64,000 nt of DNA from Mycolicibacterium neworleansense (GCF_001245615.1 NZ_CWKH01000001.1:2046001-2110000), one strand, 5' to 3'; shown: positions 8,674 through 18,267, numbered from the stretch's first letter. Translations and numbers: made by a program. Notes: generated by a model not told the origin, from the sequence alone.

Positions 8674-10245
8674 TTGATCGCCACAGAAGCACCGTCGGCT
8701 CAGCCGGTCACGCAGCGCTCCGCAGGCGCCAGACCGGGGCCGGTGCTGAGCACGGCCGTGGTGCTGCTCCTGGCCGCCACTTTCATCCCGCTGGCCTACG
8801 TCGGCTGGTCGGTGATCACCACCGGTCCGGCCCGGGTGCTCGAGCTCGTGGTGCGGCCCCGTGTCGGAGAGCTGCTGCTCAACACCGTGGGCCTGGTGGT
8901 GGTCACGGTGCCGGTGTGCGTGATGCTCGGAGTCGGTGCGGCCTGGCTGGTTGAGCGCACCGATCTGCCGGGCCGCACATGGTGGCGACCGGTGTTCGTC
9001 GCACCGCTGGCCGTGCCCGCGTTCGTCAACAGCTACGCCTGGGTCAGTGTCGTGCCCTCGTTGCACGGGATGTCGGCAGGGGTGCTGATCGCGACGCTGT
9101 CCTACTTCCCGTTCGTCTACGTGCCCGCCGCGGCGACGCTGCGCCGGATCGATCCGGCACTGGAGGAATCTGCGCGTGCGCTGGGTTCCGGATCCGCCGG
9201 GGTGTTCTTTCGGGTGGTGCTGCCGCAGCTGCGTCTGGCGATCCTGGGCGGCGCCCTGCTGATCGGGGTCCACCTGCTGGCCGAGTACGGCGCGTTCGCG
9301 ATGATCCGCTTCTCGACCTTCACCACCGCGATCTTCGAACAGTTCCAAGCCACGTTCGACGGTGCCGCCGGCGCGACGCTGGCCGCGGTACTCGTGTTGC
9401 TGTGCCTGCTGTTGCTGGTCACCGAGGCCGCGGCCCGCGGCAATGCCCGGTTTGCCCGGGTGGGTGCCGGCGCGCAACGCTCCGCCGCGCCGATGCGGTT
9501 GGGGCGCGGCAGGTTACCGGCCACCGCTGGGCTGCTGAGTCTGGCCGTGTTGGCATTGGGGGTACCGCTGTGGACGCTGACGCGGTGGCTCTGGATCGGC
9601 GGCACGCAGGTGTGGGAGCCGACGCAGATGGGCACGGCACTGGCCCAGACCGCCGCCCTGGCCGCCGTGGCCGCCGTCCTGACCACCGTGCTGGCCTTCC
9701 CGTTCGCCTGGGTCGCCGTCCGCTACAGCGGTCTGCTGGCCCGCTCGATCGAGGGCGCCAACTTCATCACGAGCTCGATGCCCGGCATCGTCACCGCTCT
9801 GGCCCTGGTCACGGTTGTGATCCACTACGCGCCACCGCTCTACCAGTCCGCGGCACTGGTGATTTGTGCCTATGTACTGCTGTTCCTGCCGCGGGCTCTG
9901 GTCAGCCTGCGCTCGGGCCTGGCACAGGTGCCGCCGTCGGTGGAAGAGGCCTCGCGCTCACTGGGCGCCTCACCCACGCGGACGTTCGTGCGTGTCACCC
10001 TGCGGTTGACCGCTCCGGCCGCGGCCGCCGGTGCTTCACTGGTATTCGTAGCCGTGGCAACGGAATTGACCGCGACGCTGTTGCTGGCACCAACCGGCAC
10101 TCGAACGCTGGCCATGCGGTTCTGGTCGCTGTCCAGCGAACTGGATTACGCGGCAGCGGCACCCTACGCGCTGATGCTGATCGCCATGTCCGTACCCGTG
10201 ACCCTGATGCTGTTGCGCCAGTCGACGAAGGTGGCTGCCCTGTGA
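8674..10245 (+). CDS. Ferric iron ABC transporter permease (FbpB type)
   Basis: The 523-residue protein consists of two fused binding-protein-dependent permease halves with about 12 membrane segments. Each half carries an EAA-type loop: E-E-S-A-R-A-L-G near residue 165 and E-E-A-S-R-S-L-G near residue 425. The fused form is typical of FbpB/SfuB/HitB iron permeases. The only sensible start is a TTG immediately after the TAA of the substrate-binding gene, indicating tight coupling. The gene overlaps the ATPase gene at GTGA. Confidence 0.88.
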   Translation: MIATEAPSAQPVTQRSAGARPGPVLSTAVVLLLAATFIPLAYVGWSVITTGPARVLELVVRPRVGELLLNTVGLVVVTVPVCVMLGVGAAWLVERTDLPGRTWWRPVFVAPLAVPAFVNSYAWVSVVPSLHGMSAGVLIATLSYFPFVYVPAAATLRRIDPALEESARALGSGSAGVFFRVVLPQLRLAILGGALLIGVHLLAEYGAFAMIRFSTFTTAIFEQFQATFDGAAGATLAAVLVLLCLLLLVTEAAARGNARFARVGAGAQRSAAPMRLGRGRLPATAGLLSLAVLALGVPLWTLTRWLWIGGTQVWEPTQMGTALAQTAALAAVAAVLTTVLAFPFAWVAVRYSGLLARSIEGANFITSSMPGIVTALALVTVVIHYAPPLYQSAALVICAYVLLFLPRALVSLRSGLAQVPPSVEEASRSLGASPTRTFVRVTLRLTAPAAAAGASLVFVAVATELTATLLLAPTGTRTLAMRFWSLSSELDYAAAAPYALMLIAMSVPVTLMLLRQSTKVAAL

Positions 10246-11300
10246 CCGACGATGTCCTGCAGGTACGTGGACTTCGCAAGGCCTTCAACGGCGCTGCGGT
10301 GCTCGACGGCATCGACCTGTCCCTGACGCCGGGCACCATCACCGCGGTGGTCGGGTCTTCCGGCTGCGGCAAGACCACACTGCTGCGGGTCATCGCCGGC
10401 TTCGAATCCCCCGACGCCGGCACCGTGACCATCGGCGGACGTGAGATGGCCGGTCCCACAAACACTGTCGCCCCGCATCGTCGCGATATCGGTTACGTGG
10501 CGCAGGACGGTGCGCTGTTCCCGCACCTGACGGTGGCCCAAAACGTCGCCTACGGTTTGCCTGAGCGCGGGGCCGCCGCACGAGCCCGGGTCGGCGAACT
10601 CCTGGACACCGTGTCCCTGGATTCCTCGTTCGCCGATCGCCGGCCGCACCAGCTCTCCGGCGGTCAGCAGCAGCGGGTGGCACTGGCCCGGGCGCTGGCC
10701 CGGCGGCCGGTGGTGATGTTGCTCGACGAGCCGTTCAGCGCCCTGGACACCGGTCTGCGCGCCGCCACCCGCAAGTCGGTGGCCCAGGCGCTGTCCGATA
10801 CCGGGGTGACCACACTGATCGTGACGCACGACCAGGAGGAGGCACTGTCGATCTCCGATCAGGTCGCGGTGATGCGCGAAGGTCGGTTCACCCAGGTAGG
10901 AACGCCCGAGCACGTGTACCGCCAACCCGCCGACCGGTTCACCGCCGAGTTCCTCGGGGATTGCATCACGGTGGCAGGCACCGTCACCTCGGGGTGGGCC
11001 CTGTGCGCACTGGGCCGGATACCGGTGCAGGCCGGCGCCCCCGACGGGCCCTGCACGCTGGTGCTGAGGCCCGAACAGCTTGTCGCCACGGCGATCTCGG
11101 ACTGCGCGGGCGATGTCGACGCGGCCGCCCCCGTGGGGACCGTGGTCGCCACCGAGTTCCTCGGACACGATGTGCTGCTCACCATCGAGCCGCCCGCTGC
11201 CGGTGAGCCCATCGTCGTGCGGCAGCACAGCCTGAATCCGCCCGCCCGCGACACCAAGGTCCGGATCGACGTGCGGGGCACGGGGACGGCATTGCCGTGA
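10242..11300 (+). CDS. Ferric iron ABC transporter ATP-binding protein (FbpC type)
   Basis: The 352-residue ATPase has Walker A G-S-S-G-C-G-K-T-T, signature L-S-G-G-Q-Q-Q-R, Walker B L-L-L-D-E-P-F-S-A-L-D and the His-loop T-H-D-Q-E-E-A. A C-terminal TOBE-like extension from about residue 240 is typical of FbpC and CUT1 ATPases. It starts at a GTG overlapping the permease stop. Its own stop overlaps the GTG of the following ligase-acyltransferase gene, so all four genes are translationally linked. Confidence 0.9.
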   Translation: MTDDVLQVRGLRKAFNGAAVLDGIDLSLTPGTITAVVGSSGCGKTTLLRVIAGFESPDAGTVTIGGREMAGPTNTVAPHRRDIGYVAQDGALFPHLTVAQNVAYGLPERGAAARARVGELLDTVSLDSSFADRRPHQLSGGQQQRVALARALARRPVVMLLDEPFSALDTGLRAATRKSVAQALSDTGVTTLIVTHDQEEALSISDQVAVMREGRFTQVGTPEHVYRQPADRFTAEFLGDCITVAGTVTSGWALCALGRIPVQAGAPDGPCTLVLRPEQLVATAISDCAGDVDAAAPVGTVVATEFLGHDVLLTIEPPAAGEPIVVRQHSLNPPARDTKVRIDVRGTGTALP

Positions 11301-13846
11301 ACCGCGTCGTCGAGGAGTTACTGGCCCACGGCGACCGGATCGCGGTGGTGACCGAAGCCCAACAGGTCAGCTACGCGGCCCTCGCCGATCTCGTGTCGCA
11401 GGCCGCAGCGGCGCTGGGGCCGGAACGCCGGCTCGTGCTTCTCAAGGCACGCAACGACCTTGACACCCTGGTGCACTATCTGGGCGCGCTCGCCGGTGGG
11501 CACGTAAGCCTGCCGTTACCCGCGCGCGGTGATCACCGCACGATCCTGCAGACGTACCGCCCCGATACCGTGATCGACGCCGAGGGCATCCACCATCGAA
11601 ACACCCACAGCACCCACCGCCTGCACGACGACCTCGCACTCCTGATGTCGACCTCGGGCAGCACCGGGTCACCGAAGTTGGTCCGCCTCTCCCACACCAA
11701 CCTGGCCAGCAACGCCGCCGCCATCGCCGAATATCTCGATATCGGTGAAACCGACCGGGCTGCAACCACTTTGCCGATCTCCTACTGCTACGGGCTTTCG
11801 GTGGTCAACAGCCACCTGCTGCGCGGTGCGGGCCTGATCCTCACGGATCGCTCGGTGGTGGAAGACGAGTTCTGGGACCTGTTCACCCGGCACCGGGCCA
11901 CCACCTTCGCCGGGGTGCCCCACACGTTCGACCTGCTGGACCACATCGGCTTCGACACCCTGCACCTGCCCCACCTGCGCTACATCACCCAGGCGGGTGG
12001 GCGGATGGCGCCCGATCAGGTGCGCCGCTTCGCCGCACTGGGGCAACGCCGTGGCTGGCAGCTGTTCGTGATGTACGGGGCCACCGAAGCCACCGCCAGA
12101 ATGGCCTATCTGCCACCGGAATTGGCCCTGGCACATCCCGAAGCCATCGGACATCCGATCCCAGGCGGCAGCCTGTCCATCCGCTCTGGTGACGGCTGGG
12201 CCGACGGCACGGGTGAACTGGTCTACCGCGGCGCCAATGTGATGCTGGGATATGCGCAGCGGCCGGCGGATCTGGCCCTCGGGGCCACGATCGAGGAACT
12301 GCGCACCGGCGACATCGCACGACGCACGCCCGAAGGCCTGTACGAGATCATCGGCCGCAGCGGACGATTCGTGAAGCTGTTCGGACTGCGCATCGACCTG
12401 GACCGGGTGCAACGCGGCCTTGCCGAACGCGGAGTGACGGCGCTGTGCACGGACGATGGCGACGCTCTCGCCGTCGCCGCCGTGGACACGGGTAAGGCGA
12501 GCACCGACGAGGTTCGGCAGTTGACCGCCGCCCTGGCCGACATTCCGGCCGGGTCGGTGCGCGCCACGGTGGTTCCGGAATTGCCCAGGCTGATCTCTGG
12601 CAAACCCGACTACGCAGCGGTACGCACGCTCGCCGCCGAACCACCGGCCACCGATGTCGCGGATCTGAAGGCCTTGTTCGCCGAGGTGCTGCATATACCG
12701 GTCCAATGCATCGACCCCGACGACAGCTTCATCGACCTGGGTGGAAATTCGCTGTCATACGTGGCGATGTCGGTTCGGCTGGAACGCGCGCTGGGACAGC
12801 TGCCGAAAGATTGGCACCGGATGGCGCTGCGCGATCTGGAGCGTAGCTGTGCGGCCCGGCCGAGCCGCTGGGCAACCGTGGAAACCAGCGTCGCGCTGCG
12901 CGCCGCGGCCATCGTGCTCATCGTCGGCTCGCACGCCGAACTGTTCGCGCTGTGGGGTGGCGCGCACATCCTGCTCGGGGTGGCCGGTTACAACTTCGGC
13001 CGGTTCTGCCTGACACCGGTACCGCGGTCGACCCGGTTACGGCACCTGCGCAACACGATCGCCTGGATCGCGGCGCCTGCCATCGTCTGGGTGGCCGTCG
13101 CACTGGTCCTCACCGACGACTATCACGCGTCGAATCTTCTACTGGCCAACAAATTTCTCGGGCCGCCCGACAGCATGACCGCCGGGCGGCTGTGGTTCGT
13201 CGAGGTGCTGGTCTGGATCCTGGTGGCGCTGACCGCGGTGTGCGCATTGCCGGGCGCCGACCGATTGGAGCGCCGGCGCCCATTCGGTTTCGCCGCGGTG
13301 TTCCTGGCCCTGGGGCTGGTGTTGCGTTATGACCTACCGGGTTTCGGCCTGGGCCGGGAGGCCTGGTTCACGGTGCTGGCGTTCTGGTTCTTCGCGGCCG
13401 GATGGGCGGCGGCCAAGGCAACGACCACATGGCAGCGGGTACTCGTCACGGTGGTGCTGGCGGTCGGCGTGCACGGCTACTTCGCCAACAGCGGTCGGGA
13501 AACGCTGGTGCTGGCAGGGTTCGCGCTGTTGATCTGGTTGCCCTCGGTGCGCTGTCCGGCCGGGGTGGCGATCGGGTGCGGGGTACTCGCCGAGGCCTCA
13601 CTCTTCATCTACCTCACGCATTACCAGGTCTATCCGCTGTTCGGTGACCACCGAGTGCTCGGTGTGCTGGCCGCACTGCTCGTCGGAATCGTGCTCACCT
13701 ATGTGGTCGACGTGGTCCGAAAGCGACTGGCAGGCACGAACGCCACGGCGCTGCGCGGCCGGCATATGGCCCGCTACGCTGCGCGTGCGCTATCCCTGAG
13801 CGACACTCCTCGGTCTCAGAGTGGGCAATCAGGCATTACGCCTTGA
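11297..13846 (+). CDS. Fusion of AMP-forming ligase, phosphopantetheine carrier and membrane acyltransferase
   Basis: The 849-residue protein has three parts. Residues 1 to about 450 are an adenylating enzyme: S-T-S-G-S-T-G-S-P-K, Y-G-A-T-E-A, R-T-G-D-I-A and the catalytic Lys436 in I-S-G-K-P-D-Y. Residues about 455-525 are a carrier domain with Ser485 in G-G-N-S-L-S as the phosphopantetheine site. From about residue 530 there are nine or ten hydrophobic segments resembling acyltransferase family 3, with His546 in G-S-H-A-E-L and a late Y-L-T-H-Y motif. In principle one polypeptide could activate an acyl or aminoacyl group, carry it and transfer it across the membrane. It is coupled (GTGA) to an IdeR-controlled iron transporter. 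Substrate and acceptor are unknown. Confidence 0.78.
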   Translation: MNRVVEELLAHGDRIAVVTEAQQVSYAALADLVSQAAAALGPERRLVLLKARNDLDTLVHYLGALAGGHVSLPLPARGDHRTILQTYRPDTVIDAEGIHHRNTHSTHRLHDDLALLMSTSGSTGSPKLVRLSHTNLASNAAAIAEYLDIGETDRAATTLPISYCYGLSVVNSHLLRGAGLILTDRSVVEDEFWDLFTRHRATTFAGVPHTFDLLDHIGFDTLHLPHLRYITQAGGRMAPDQVRRFAALGQRRGWQLFVMYGATEATARMAYLPPELALAHPEAIGHPIPGGSLSIRSGDGWADGTGELVYRGANVMLGYAQRPADLALGATIEELRTGDIARRTPEGLYEIIGRSGRFVKLFGLRIDLDRVQRGLAERGVTALCTDDGDALAVAAVDTGKASTDEVRQLTAALADIPAGSVRATVVPELPRLISGKPDYAAVRTLAAEPPATDVADLKALFAEVLHIPVQCIDPDDSFIDLGGNSLSYVAMSVRLERALGQLPKDWHRMALRDLERSCAARPSRWATVETSVALRAAAIVLIVGSHAELFALWGGAHILLGVAGYNFGRFCLTPVPRSTRLRHLRNTIAWIAAPAIVWVAVALVLTDDYHASNLLLANKFLGPPDSMTAGRLWFVEVLVWILVALTAVCALPGADRLERRRPFGFAAVFLALGLVLRYDLPGFGLGREAWFTVLAFWFFAAGWAAAKATTTWQRVLVTVVLAVGVHGYFANSGRETLVLAGFALLIWLPSVRCPAGVAIGCGVLAEASLFIYLTHYQVYPLFGDHRVLGVLAALLVGIVLTYVVDVVRKRLAGTNATALRGRHMARYAARALSLSDTPRSQSGQSGITP

Positions 13847-13964
13847 TGGCGCTGTACCGCGGCGATCGTCGACATCACCGAGACGCCGTAGCAGATGTCC
13901 GAACTCGCGCGCTCTGGGTAGGCACGAATTCTGGGGCAGCCCATCCAGGTCAACGGTGCGGGCT

Positions 13965-14462
13965 TTACCGCAGCGGGTTGGGAACTGGAGACTGCGGCAC
14001 GCCGCTCAGCTTGCGAAGAGTGGCGATGCAGTCATGAAGCTCTTCGAGGGCGACACCGGCCACCTTCGCGCGGAAGAACTCATGCAGGCGGCGCAATGAC
14101 TCCTGCTGCACGTCCGCGCCGCGCGGCGTCACCTCGATTCGGGTGACTCGCCGGTCGGTTTTCGACGGTGTCCGGCGCAGCAGCCCCGCGGTGATGAGCT
14201 TGTCGATGTCTGAGGTGATCGTGCTGGGCAAAACATTGAGGTATTCGTGCAGCAAACCGGGGCGGTCGAGCCCGGCATGGACCAGGAACACGATGCCCAA
14301 GCCGCGTTCAGAGATGGCGTACTCGTGAGCCACGGGGATGGTGAGTGCTGAAAGCATGCGTTGAACGTCCATGACGGCGCCGAGGAAGTCGACGATGTCG
14401 GCATCGTCAGCAGCGCCAATGGTGTCGGTCACGCTGCCATACGATACCCGCCCGCCCCCCAC
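13965..14462 (-). CDS. MarR family transcriptional regulator
   Basis: The 165-residue protein has a MarR winged-helix: L-P-S-T-I-T-S-D-I-D-K-L recognition helix region, a G-L-L-R-R wing lead-in and the T-D-R-R-V-T-R-I-E-V-T-P-R-G beta-wing. The start could be the ATG at 14462 or a GTG ten codons in. It is divergent from the AveC-like operon across a 115-nt gap containing a palindrome that is almost repeated upstream of the mce operon. It is therefore the likely regulator of both. The effector is unknown. The 118-nt convergent gap to the left (13847-13964) shows nothing recognisable. Confidence 0.88.
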   Translation of the reverse strand: MGGGRVSYGSVTDTIGAADDADIVDFLGAVMDVQRMLSALTIPVAHEYAISERGLGIVFLVHAGLDRPGLLHEYLNVLPSTITSDIDKLITAGLLRRTPSKTDRRVTRIEVTPRGADVQQESLRRLHEFFRAKVAGVALEELHDCIATLRKLSGVPQSPVPNPLR

Positions 14463-14479
14463 CAGAGCCTCGCGTCAAA

Positions 14480-14500
14480 ATAGTTCATAATCTGAACAAT
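14480..14500. promoter_or_regulatory. Operator-like palindrome between the MarR and AveC-like genes
   Basis: The core GTTCATAATCTGAAC (14483-14497) has perfect 5-bp arms, extending to 8 bp with one mismatch. It shares 11 of 13 positions of its TTCA...CTGAA core with the palindrome at 19941-19957. It is the expected kind of site for the adjacent MarR protein. Confidence 0.6.
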
Positions 14501-14577
14501 GTGCGCTATCGTCCTCCACTGAGGCGAGATTCGTCTCACGCGTCAACAACGGTCGCGGTGAAACAGCACGGAGTGTC

Positions 14578-15708
14578 ATGGAGCCACCGATTCGTGTCGA
14601 TAAACCCACGGGCGCCGACGACGGCACGCGCCCGTCCGTGAAGGCGCGTTGGAAGGGCTGGATCGGCTGGACCGTCGCCGTCGCGCTGGCGATCGTCGTT
14701 CTGGCAAGTGCGGAGAAACACGGCCCGGTATCACCGGAGAACGCGAATCCAGATGGGTTAGGTAAGCCACCGCCGGTGGAACCGCTGTTGTACCCCTTTG
14801 ATTGGGTGTTCTGGGGACAGATATTGGGCGCGCTTCTCGCCGTCGGCATCCTCATCGCATCGGTGGTGGCTTGGCGACGTCAGCCCGGTCATCCGGTCGT
14901 ACTCATGGTCATCGCCACCAGCACCCTGTTGTGGTGGGACCCGATCAACAACTGGGCCATCGGGTTGGTCTACAACCCGAAGATGTGGCACTTTCCCCGA
15001 GATTGGCCGTGGTTCAACATCTCTCCGATCATCGAACCGCTGACGTCCTTCATCTACTCGCCCTACGTGCTGCTCCCCTACTTCCTGGCCATGCCGATCC
15101 TGCGCGCCCTTCAGCGCCGCAGCGACCCGAAGGGCTTCGTATGGCGTCACCCGCTGGTCTCGATCGCCGTGCTGACGTTCCTCATCGGCGTCGTCTGGGA
15201 TGCCGCCCAAGAGATCTTGCTGACGCGGGCTCAGTTCCTGACCTATACCCATGTCATCGAATTCGGCTCGATCGATGTGGGCAAGTACAGTCAGTTTCCG
15301 CTGTTGATGGCCAGCGTGCTCATTACGATCATCATGATCCCGGCATCGGTGCTGCTCTATCGCGACGACACCGGAAAGACTCAGGCGGACAAGATCGCTC
15401 AGCGACTGCACCTGCACCGCCGCCACCCCAAACTCGCCACGTTCCTGGTGATGACACTCGTCCTCAATGTCGCGATGATCAGTTTCAGTTCGACCTTCTG
15501 GCTCGTGCGCGCGACGGGCGCCGCGTCTACTGTGGCCTGCCCGTGGCCATACCCACAAGCCAAGACCTGGGATCCGCGCGGTTACTACGAAGCCCAGGGT
15601 GCCCCGGGACCGTTCACCGCCGGTGAGGCGAGCACCTGGCAGATCGGTCAGCCCGACGGCAGGCCAACCGACATCACAGTGGAGTCCGACCGCTGCAATT
15701 CCCAGTGA
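14578..15708 (+). CDS. AveC-like (spirocyclase family) integral membrane protein
   Basis: The 376-residue protein has about seven hydrophobic segments: residues 23-42, 79-97, 108-120, 160-178, 200-216, 240-262 and 296-316. W-W-D-P-I-N-N-W and an F-I-Y-S-P-Y-V-L-L-P-Y block are typical of mycobacterial proteins named AveC-family. AveC itself acts in spiroketal formation in avermectin synthesis; the activity of mycobacterial members is unknown. Here it leads an operon with the VWA and MoxR genes, overlapping the first at GTGA. The ATG at 14578 has a CACGGAG ribosome-binding site. The name reflects resemblance, not a demonstrated reaction. Confidence 0.65.
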   Translation: MEPPIRVDKPTGADDGTRPSVKARWKGWIGWTVAVALAIVVLASAEKHGPVSPENANPDGLGKPPPVEPLLYPFDWVFWGQILGALLAVGILIASVVAWRRQPGHPVVLMVIATSTLLWWDPINNWAIGLVYNPKMWHFPRDWPWFNISPIIEPLTSFIYSPYVLLPYFLAMPILRALQRRSDPKGFVWRHPLVSIAVLTFLIGVVWDAAQEILLTRAQFLTYTHVIEFGSIDVGKYSQFPLLMASVLITIIMIPASVLLYRDDTGKTQADKIAQRLHLHRRHPKLATFLVMTLVLNVAMISFSSTFWLVRATGAASTVACPWPYPQAKTWDPRGYYEAQGAPGPFTAGEASTWQIGQPDGRPTDITVESDRCNSQ

Positions 15709-17402
15709 CCTCGGCTGGGGTCGGGCCAGAGAACGACCGCGCACCTCACCTGTACGGCATGCTCGCGTCTGCCGTCGCCGGCCGCCGCATCGAAGTGGTC
15801 GCCGGCAGACCCGATGAGCCCGCCTGGTCCGATGGTCACACGATCGTCGTTGATCCTACGCAAGATAAGCAACGCGCCATCGAAGCGGTGGTGGTCCACG
15901 CCGCACTGATCGGCGCCGGCAGCCTGGCGGGCGAAGTCCTGCGGCCGCTGGTGTGGCGCAGCAGATTACGCCGTCGCTTCCTGTGCATCGAGGGTCCACG
16001 CGCGGTCGCCGGACTGCGGGGTCTATTGCCGCGGTCGCTGACCTACATGATCTGTGACGACGCTGCGGCGCTCAGCGACTCACCGGCCAGTTCTCTGGCG
16101 CTGGCCCGAACCCGTGCGGCCATACCAGAGTTCGGACTCTATCTGGGGACACTGCGGCCACGAGAGATACTGTCGGCACGGCGCAGAGATTCGGTGGGCG
16201 CGGTGGGGCCCAACGCGTCCCTCGGTGACAGCAGCGATGTTGAGCGGTCCGCGACCGATGACAGGCCGACACAGCCTGTACCGCAGGCCCGGATGCCCGA
16301 CGACTCCTCCTTGTTCGCGGCCGGGAACGGCTCCACATTGATTGGGCGCCTCCTGAGGGCAATGATGCGCGGCGCAGGTCTTACCGACGAGGACGGGCCG
16401 ATCGGCGGTGATTGCAGACCAAGTGCGAGCGTGGTGGGCCGCACCGGCTCAACCCTGTCCATGGCAGGGCCAGTCGCGGACGAACCTGGTATTTCCCATC
16501 CGGACAAACTGTTTCGATATCCCGAGTGGGATTCGAGGATCGAGAGCTACCGACCCAACTGGTGCACAGTGCGGGTCATCGAACCCGACAATCACGCTGG
16601 CTGTTCGGTGACCGCAGCCGAGCTGGGTCTGCGACGGCCGCTGTCTCGCCTGGGAACTGGAGCCGAGATCGGCCACCGGCAGCCCTACGGAGACGACATC
16701 GACATCGATGCCGCCATCGAAAATCAGATCGGCGTACTCGCCGCACGCGACCCCGACGAGTCGTTCTACCTCGCGACTATTCGTAACCGGCGGGACCTGG
16801 CGGCGCTGATTCTGCTTGACGTCTCCGGGTCCACCGCCGAGCCCGGCATGGGGCGGGTTGCCGTTCACGATCACCAACGGGCAACCGTGGCCGCGCTGGC
16901 CACGACCATGCATCGACTCGGCGACCGAGTCGCGGTGTATGCCTTCTCCTCGCACGGTCGCCACAACGTCCGGTTGACCGCGTTGAAGACTTTTGCCGAA
17001 CACAGCGAGCAGCCGCTGCTCAACCGTCTGGACCGCGTGCAGCCATCGGGATATTCGCGACTGGGCGCGGCAATCCGGCACGGCGCCAACATCATCGAGC
17101 AAGGCGGTCACACCTCCCGGCGCCTGCTGGTGGTGGTCTCGGACGGGCTTGCGTTCGACCACGGATACGACCTCGATCACGGTGCCCGAGACGTTCGGCG
17201 AGCCCTCGCCGAAGCACGTGGTCGCGGTACCGGATGTCTGTGCCTGACTGTCGGCGCCACTGGTTCCGGCGAGGATCTTCGACATGTCTTCGGCACTGCC
17301 GCGCACGCCGCGGTTCCCCTGCCCGACCAGCTCGCATCGGTCATTGTCCGCCTGACTCGAACGGCGTTGCGCACCGCCGATGTCCGACGCAGACCCCGCT
17401 AA
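15705..17402 (+). CDS. VWA-domain protein of the NorD/CbbO activation type
   Basis: The 565-residue protein has a C-terminal von Willebrand A domain with a metal-ion-dependent adhesion site: D372-V-S-G-S, a later S-G-Y-S-R and V-V-S-D-G. The preceding segment (F-R-Y-P-E-W-D-S-R...Y-R-P-N-W-C-x-V) is characteristic of NorD proteins. These work with a MoxR ATPase to insert metal or remodel a client enzyme such as nitric oxide reductase or Rubisco. No such client gene is nearby, so the target is probably another protein of this locus. It overlaps the MoxR gene by 23 nt. Confidence 0.8.
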   Translation: MTSAGVGPENDRAPHLYGMLASAVAGRRIEVVAGRPDEPAWSDGHTIVVDPTQDKQRAIEAVVVHAALIGAGSLAGEVLRPLVWRSRLRRRFLCIEGPRAVAGLRGLLPRSLTYMICDDAAALSDSPASSLALARTRAAIPEFGLYLGTLRPREILSARRRDSVGAVGPNASLGDSSDVERSATDDRPTQPVPQARMPDDSSLFAAGNGSTLIGRLLRAMMRGAGLTDEDGPIGGDCRPSASVVGRTGSTLSMAGPVADEPGISHPDKLFRYPEWDSRIESYRPNWCTVRVIEPDNHAGCSVTAAELGLRRPLSRLGTGAEIGHRQPYGDDIDIDAAIENQIGVLAARDPDESFYLATIRNRRDLAALILLDVSGSTAEPGMGRVAVHDHQRATVAALATTMHRLGDRVAVYAFSSHGRHNVRLTALKTFAEHSEQPLLNRLDRVQPSGYSRLGAAIRHGANIIEQGGHTSRRLLVVVSDGLAFDHGYDLDHGARDVRRALAEARGRGTGCLCLTVGATGSGEDLRHVFGTAAHAAVPLPDQLASVIVRLTRTALRTADVRRRPR

Positions 17403-18261
17403 TCACGAGAGGATCAGCATCCCGATGCCCACACCCGTCGATGTGGCGACACCCGCTCCTACCCCGCCGACGCAGCGGCCCTTCTACCACGCCGTCGGCA
17501 ATGAAGAGCGGGTGTTCACCGCGGCGTTCCGACAACAACTTCCGGTGTTGCTCAAGGGACCGACAGGATGCGGAAAGACACGATTCGTCGAGGCGATGGC
17601 CCACGACATGGGGCGGCCGCTCATCACCGTCTCATGCCACGACGACCTGACCACCGCCGACCTCGTTGGACGATTCCTGCTGCGCGGCGGGCAAACCGAA
17701 TGGGTCGATGGGCCACTGACGCGCGCGGTACGCACCGGCGCGATCTGCTACCTCGACGAGGTGGTCGAGGCTCGCCAGGACACCACTGTCGTGCTTCACC
17801 CCCTCGCCGATCACCGGCGAACACTCCCCATCGAACGCCTCGGTGAAACCGTCACTGCCGCACCGCAATTCTGCCTTGTCGTCTCCTACAACCCTGGCTA
17901 TCAAAGTGTTCTCAATGACCTGAAGGATTCCACGCGGCAGCGCATGGTCGCGATCGAATTCGGCTATCCGGAGCCAGACGTGGAGATCGCCATCGTGCAA
18001 CGCGAAAGCGGCGCCGACGCCCACACCGCACAAGACTTGGTCCGCCTTGCGCAGGCCATTCGGCGTCTTGACACGGCGGGGCTGCGGGAGGTGGCCTCGA
18101 CCCGGGTCCTGGTTGCCGCCGCCCGCCTCACCGAGGCCGGTCTGCCGCTGCGCGAGGCCGCCGAGGCCGCCATCATCGCCCCACTGACCGATGACCAGGC
18201 TGTCGGCGCGAGCCTTCGGCAGCTGCTCGATGTCTACCTGGCAGACCCGCCGCACAACTGA
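17380..18261 (+). CDS. MoxR AAA+ ATPase of the CbbQ/NorQ family
   Basis: The 293-residue ATPase has Walker A K-G-P-T-G-C-G-K-T at about residues 59-67 and Walker B I-C-Y-L-D-E-V-V-E-A. The sensor region S-Y-N-P-G-Y-Q and the C-terminal CbbQ_C-like region (R-L-D-T-A-G-L-R-E-V-A-S-T-R) follow. CbbQ/NorQ proteins form rings that act on a VWA partner bound to the client enzyme; the partner here is the overlapping upstream gene. A second ATG 15 codons in is an alternative start. The gene ends 6 nt from the convergent GMC oxidoreductase stop. Confidence 0.88.
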   Translation: MSDADPANHERISIPMPTPVDVATPAPTPPTQRPFYHAVGNEERVFTAAFRQQLPVLLKGPTGCGKTRFVEAMAHDMGRPLITVSCHDDLTTADLVGRFLLRGGQTEWVDGPLTRAVRTGAICYLDEVVEARQDTTVVLHPLADHRRTLPIERLGETVTAAPQFCLVVSYNPGYQSVLNDLKDSTRQRMVAIEFGYPEPDVEIAIVQRESGADAHTAQDLVRLAQAIRRLDTAGLREVASTRVLVAAARLTEAGLPLREAAEAAIIAPLTDDQAVGASLRQLLDVYLADPPHN

Positions 18262-18267
18262 CGGGTA

